A DNA stretch of 64,000 bases from Tetrahymena thermophila SB210 (lineage: Eukaryota; Ciliophora; Oligohymenophorea; Hymenostomatida; Tetrahymenidae), in NCBI RefSeq assembly GCF_000189635.1, contig NW_002476149.1, forward strand, positions 186,001-250,000, in the 5' to 3' direction. The notes below the pieces were generated by a model. The model had not been told where the DNA came from. It made no database searches and worked only from the letters and a program-made list of their open reading frames with translations. Shown here in pieces: positions 62,701 to 64,000 of this stretch (within the stretch, counting starts at the first letter, position 1; each line of letters opens with the position of its first letter). A program made the translations under genes and the position numbers.

Positions 62701-64000
62701 TTTCTCTTATTTTCTAATTTTGTATAAAGATATATATATTTTACTTTTTAATGTGTATTTTAAAATAAAAATTAGGTTACCAAAAAATCAAGATGACCAT
62801 CATTTAACATAGATATGAATTAATGATAACTAATGTGTTTTTTATCCTCTTTATCAAAGTACTCAAACAACGCCTTTTTGAATTATAAATATATTATAAT
62901 GAATTAAAAAAAATATTTTCTTTTAAATGAGGAAATAATAAAATAATTCTTTAAAAAAATCATTCGACATTTTATCTGCAAAAAGTATTTTCGTTAAATA
63001 ATAATATTATTTACCTATATCTCTTCTTGTGTAAAACGGAAATCGATTTCTTTTAATGCTTAACTGAACTCACCAAATGCTATTGTTCCACTTTTATCTG
63101 TATCCATTTTTTCAAACTGTAATTTCATTTCTTCTTCTGTTTTCAAGTCTAAAACCTATGAAAAAGCTTTTTAAAAATTATTAACTTTTTAAAAAGGAGT
63201 TTACATTTTTAATTTTTCTTAGAAGAGGCTTTACTTGCACATCCCTTTAATCCTCAAGCACAGCTGCCTTAAATTCTGAGAAATCTATATATGTATCATG
63301 GCTTTTATCAAACTTATTAAAGACAGCCTAAACAAGCTCTAGATTAGACAAATTAATATTTGGAAATAATGTACTAACTCCTTTAATGAATTCACTAAAT
63401 GATATGTAATCATCATTTTCGATATCTAATCTTTTGAATAACACTAAAAGAGGTATATTTTCTCTACCCATATATTACTAGAATTCTTTTCTTATTTCTC
63501 TGAAAAGGTCACGTACATCTTCATTAATAATCATTCTAACCTATAATAATTTCATTATATTAAAGTTAATTATTTCTCGAAAATAAAATTTGTTTACCTT
63601 TTTACCCCCTTAGATATAATCTTCTTCTTCTTAGTTGCTTTCTTGAGTAGATAGTCTATTATCCTCTTTGAAATGCTCAAAAATGAGCTCATTCATTATT
63701 TTGTAATCTATTTTGCCATTTCTGTAAGGTAAAGATTATACTAATTATTTAGTTTATTCATACTCTATTTGAATTTATTCAACCTTAAAAGCATACCATA
63801 AATCACTTTCATAAATCCAATTATCTGTTATTTATTTGTAATATTTTTTAACTAAATCAATTACATTTATTCCTCTTTCATTCAATTTCTTCTTTAATTT
63901 TATGCAAAACTATTTGAATTCAATAGGAAAATCCTTGATAGTGATATCTTTAGTTGCTTAAACATGTCTTATTTTAGTTTCCCTTTCTATTTCTTCTAAG
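56718..64000 (-). CDS. Giant EF-hand protein with C-terminal C2-like region (partial, 5' end missing)
   Basis: The frame is open at the window edge and continues through about 15 exons to TGA 56718, roughly 1,900-2,000 codons here. EF-hand pairs recur along it: LDIENDDYISFSEF, FDKSHDTYIDFSEF, MDTDKSGTIAFGEF, LDENKDFTISIDEF, FDEKKDGMLDLHEF, FDLNKDGQINSNEF, IDVNHSGTVTKNEM, VDKDNSGFVDYREF, FDTNKDSKISFDEF and IDADKSGTIDIDEF, plus degenerate ones. Well-defined 3' exons are 58817-59110, 58586-58754, 58104-58528, 57107-58051 and 56718-56865. After the last EF-hand, about 480 residues resemble a C2-type region (VYISFFDTKKHQIFG, RVPVKWDPNYEDRW) faintly like ciliary nephrocystin-4. An acidic tail ends the protein. 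ATGs at 61645 and 61693 might suggest a second gene, but no TGA separates the parts, so one gene is preferred. A calcium-responsive ciliary or cortical scaffold is inferred. Confidence 0.75.

Noticed and set aside
1-64000. Transposons, viral relics, CRISPR arrays, telomeric repeats
   Set aside because: No reverse transcriptase, integrase, transposase or capsid motif, no long terminal or inverted repeats, no regularly spaced direct repeats and no GGGGTT/CCCCAA telomere arrays were seen.

Overview
The window looks like macronuclear-type DNA of a ciliate, most likely Tetrahymena or a close relative. It is very AT-rich. Every convincing reading frame uses TAA and TAG freely inside conserved domains, where they fit as glutamine, and ends at TGA. 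Introns are short (mostly about 48-120 bases, a few 220-345), start GTA and end TAG or AAG. One gene encodes a protein that looks like a Grl mucocyst core protein, a Tetrahymena hallmark. No tRNA, rRNA, transposon, viral relic, CRISPR array or telomere was recognised.

Layout, left to right. 35-1018 (+): secreted class 3 lipase. 1647-2351 and 4062-4694 (-): tandem pair of cysteine-rich, probably GPI-anchored surface proteins, duplicated with their upstream DNA. 6966-11174 (-): full-length P-glycoprotein-type ABC transporter, six exons. 13934-15910 (+): protein made almost wholly of TPR repeats. 17094-18533 (-): NSUN/RsmB-type RNA m5C methyltransferase. 19063-20514 (-): MORN-repeat protein with an acylation signal and an IQ motif. 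21299-21763 (+): tiny four-exon coiled-coil protein. 23011-24692 (+): FCP1/NIF-type phosphatase. 27710-28543 (-) and 30296-31018 (+): proteins of unknown function. 36662-40174 (+): PTB/hnRNP L-like RNA-binding protein with very long Q/N/S-rich stretches. 42666-44010 (+): Grl-like protein. 45357-47501 (+): RS-domain protein with two copies of an unusual cysteine module. 48161-50797 (+): coiled-coil protein of ten exons with one phase conflict. 51450-56476 (-): 15-exon EF-hand protein. 56718-64000 (-): the C-terminal part of a giant EF-hand protein whose 5' end lies outside the window.

No operon-like organisation is expected or seen; genes are separate units divided by AT-rich spacers of 0.2-5.6 kb. 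Two local groupings stand out. The two surface-protein paralogs arose by tandem duplication. The two calcium-binding EF-hand genes lie head to tail on the same strand at the right edge and may be an older duplication. Splice sites were assigned by hand: phases and reading frames agree for nearly all junctions, and the exceptions are flagged. Functions come from motif recognition only; no database search was possible.
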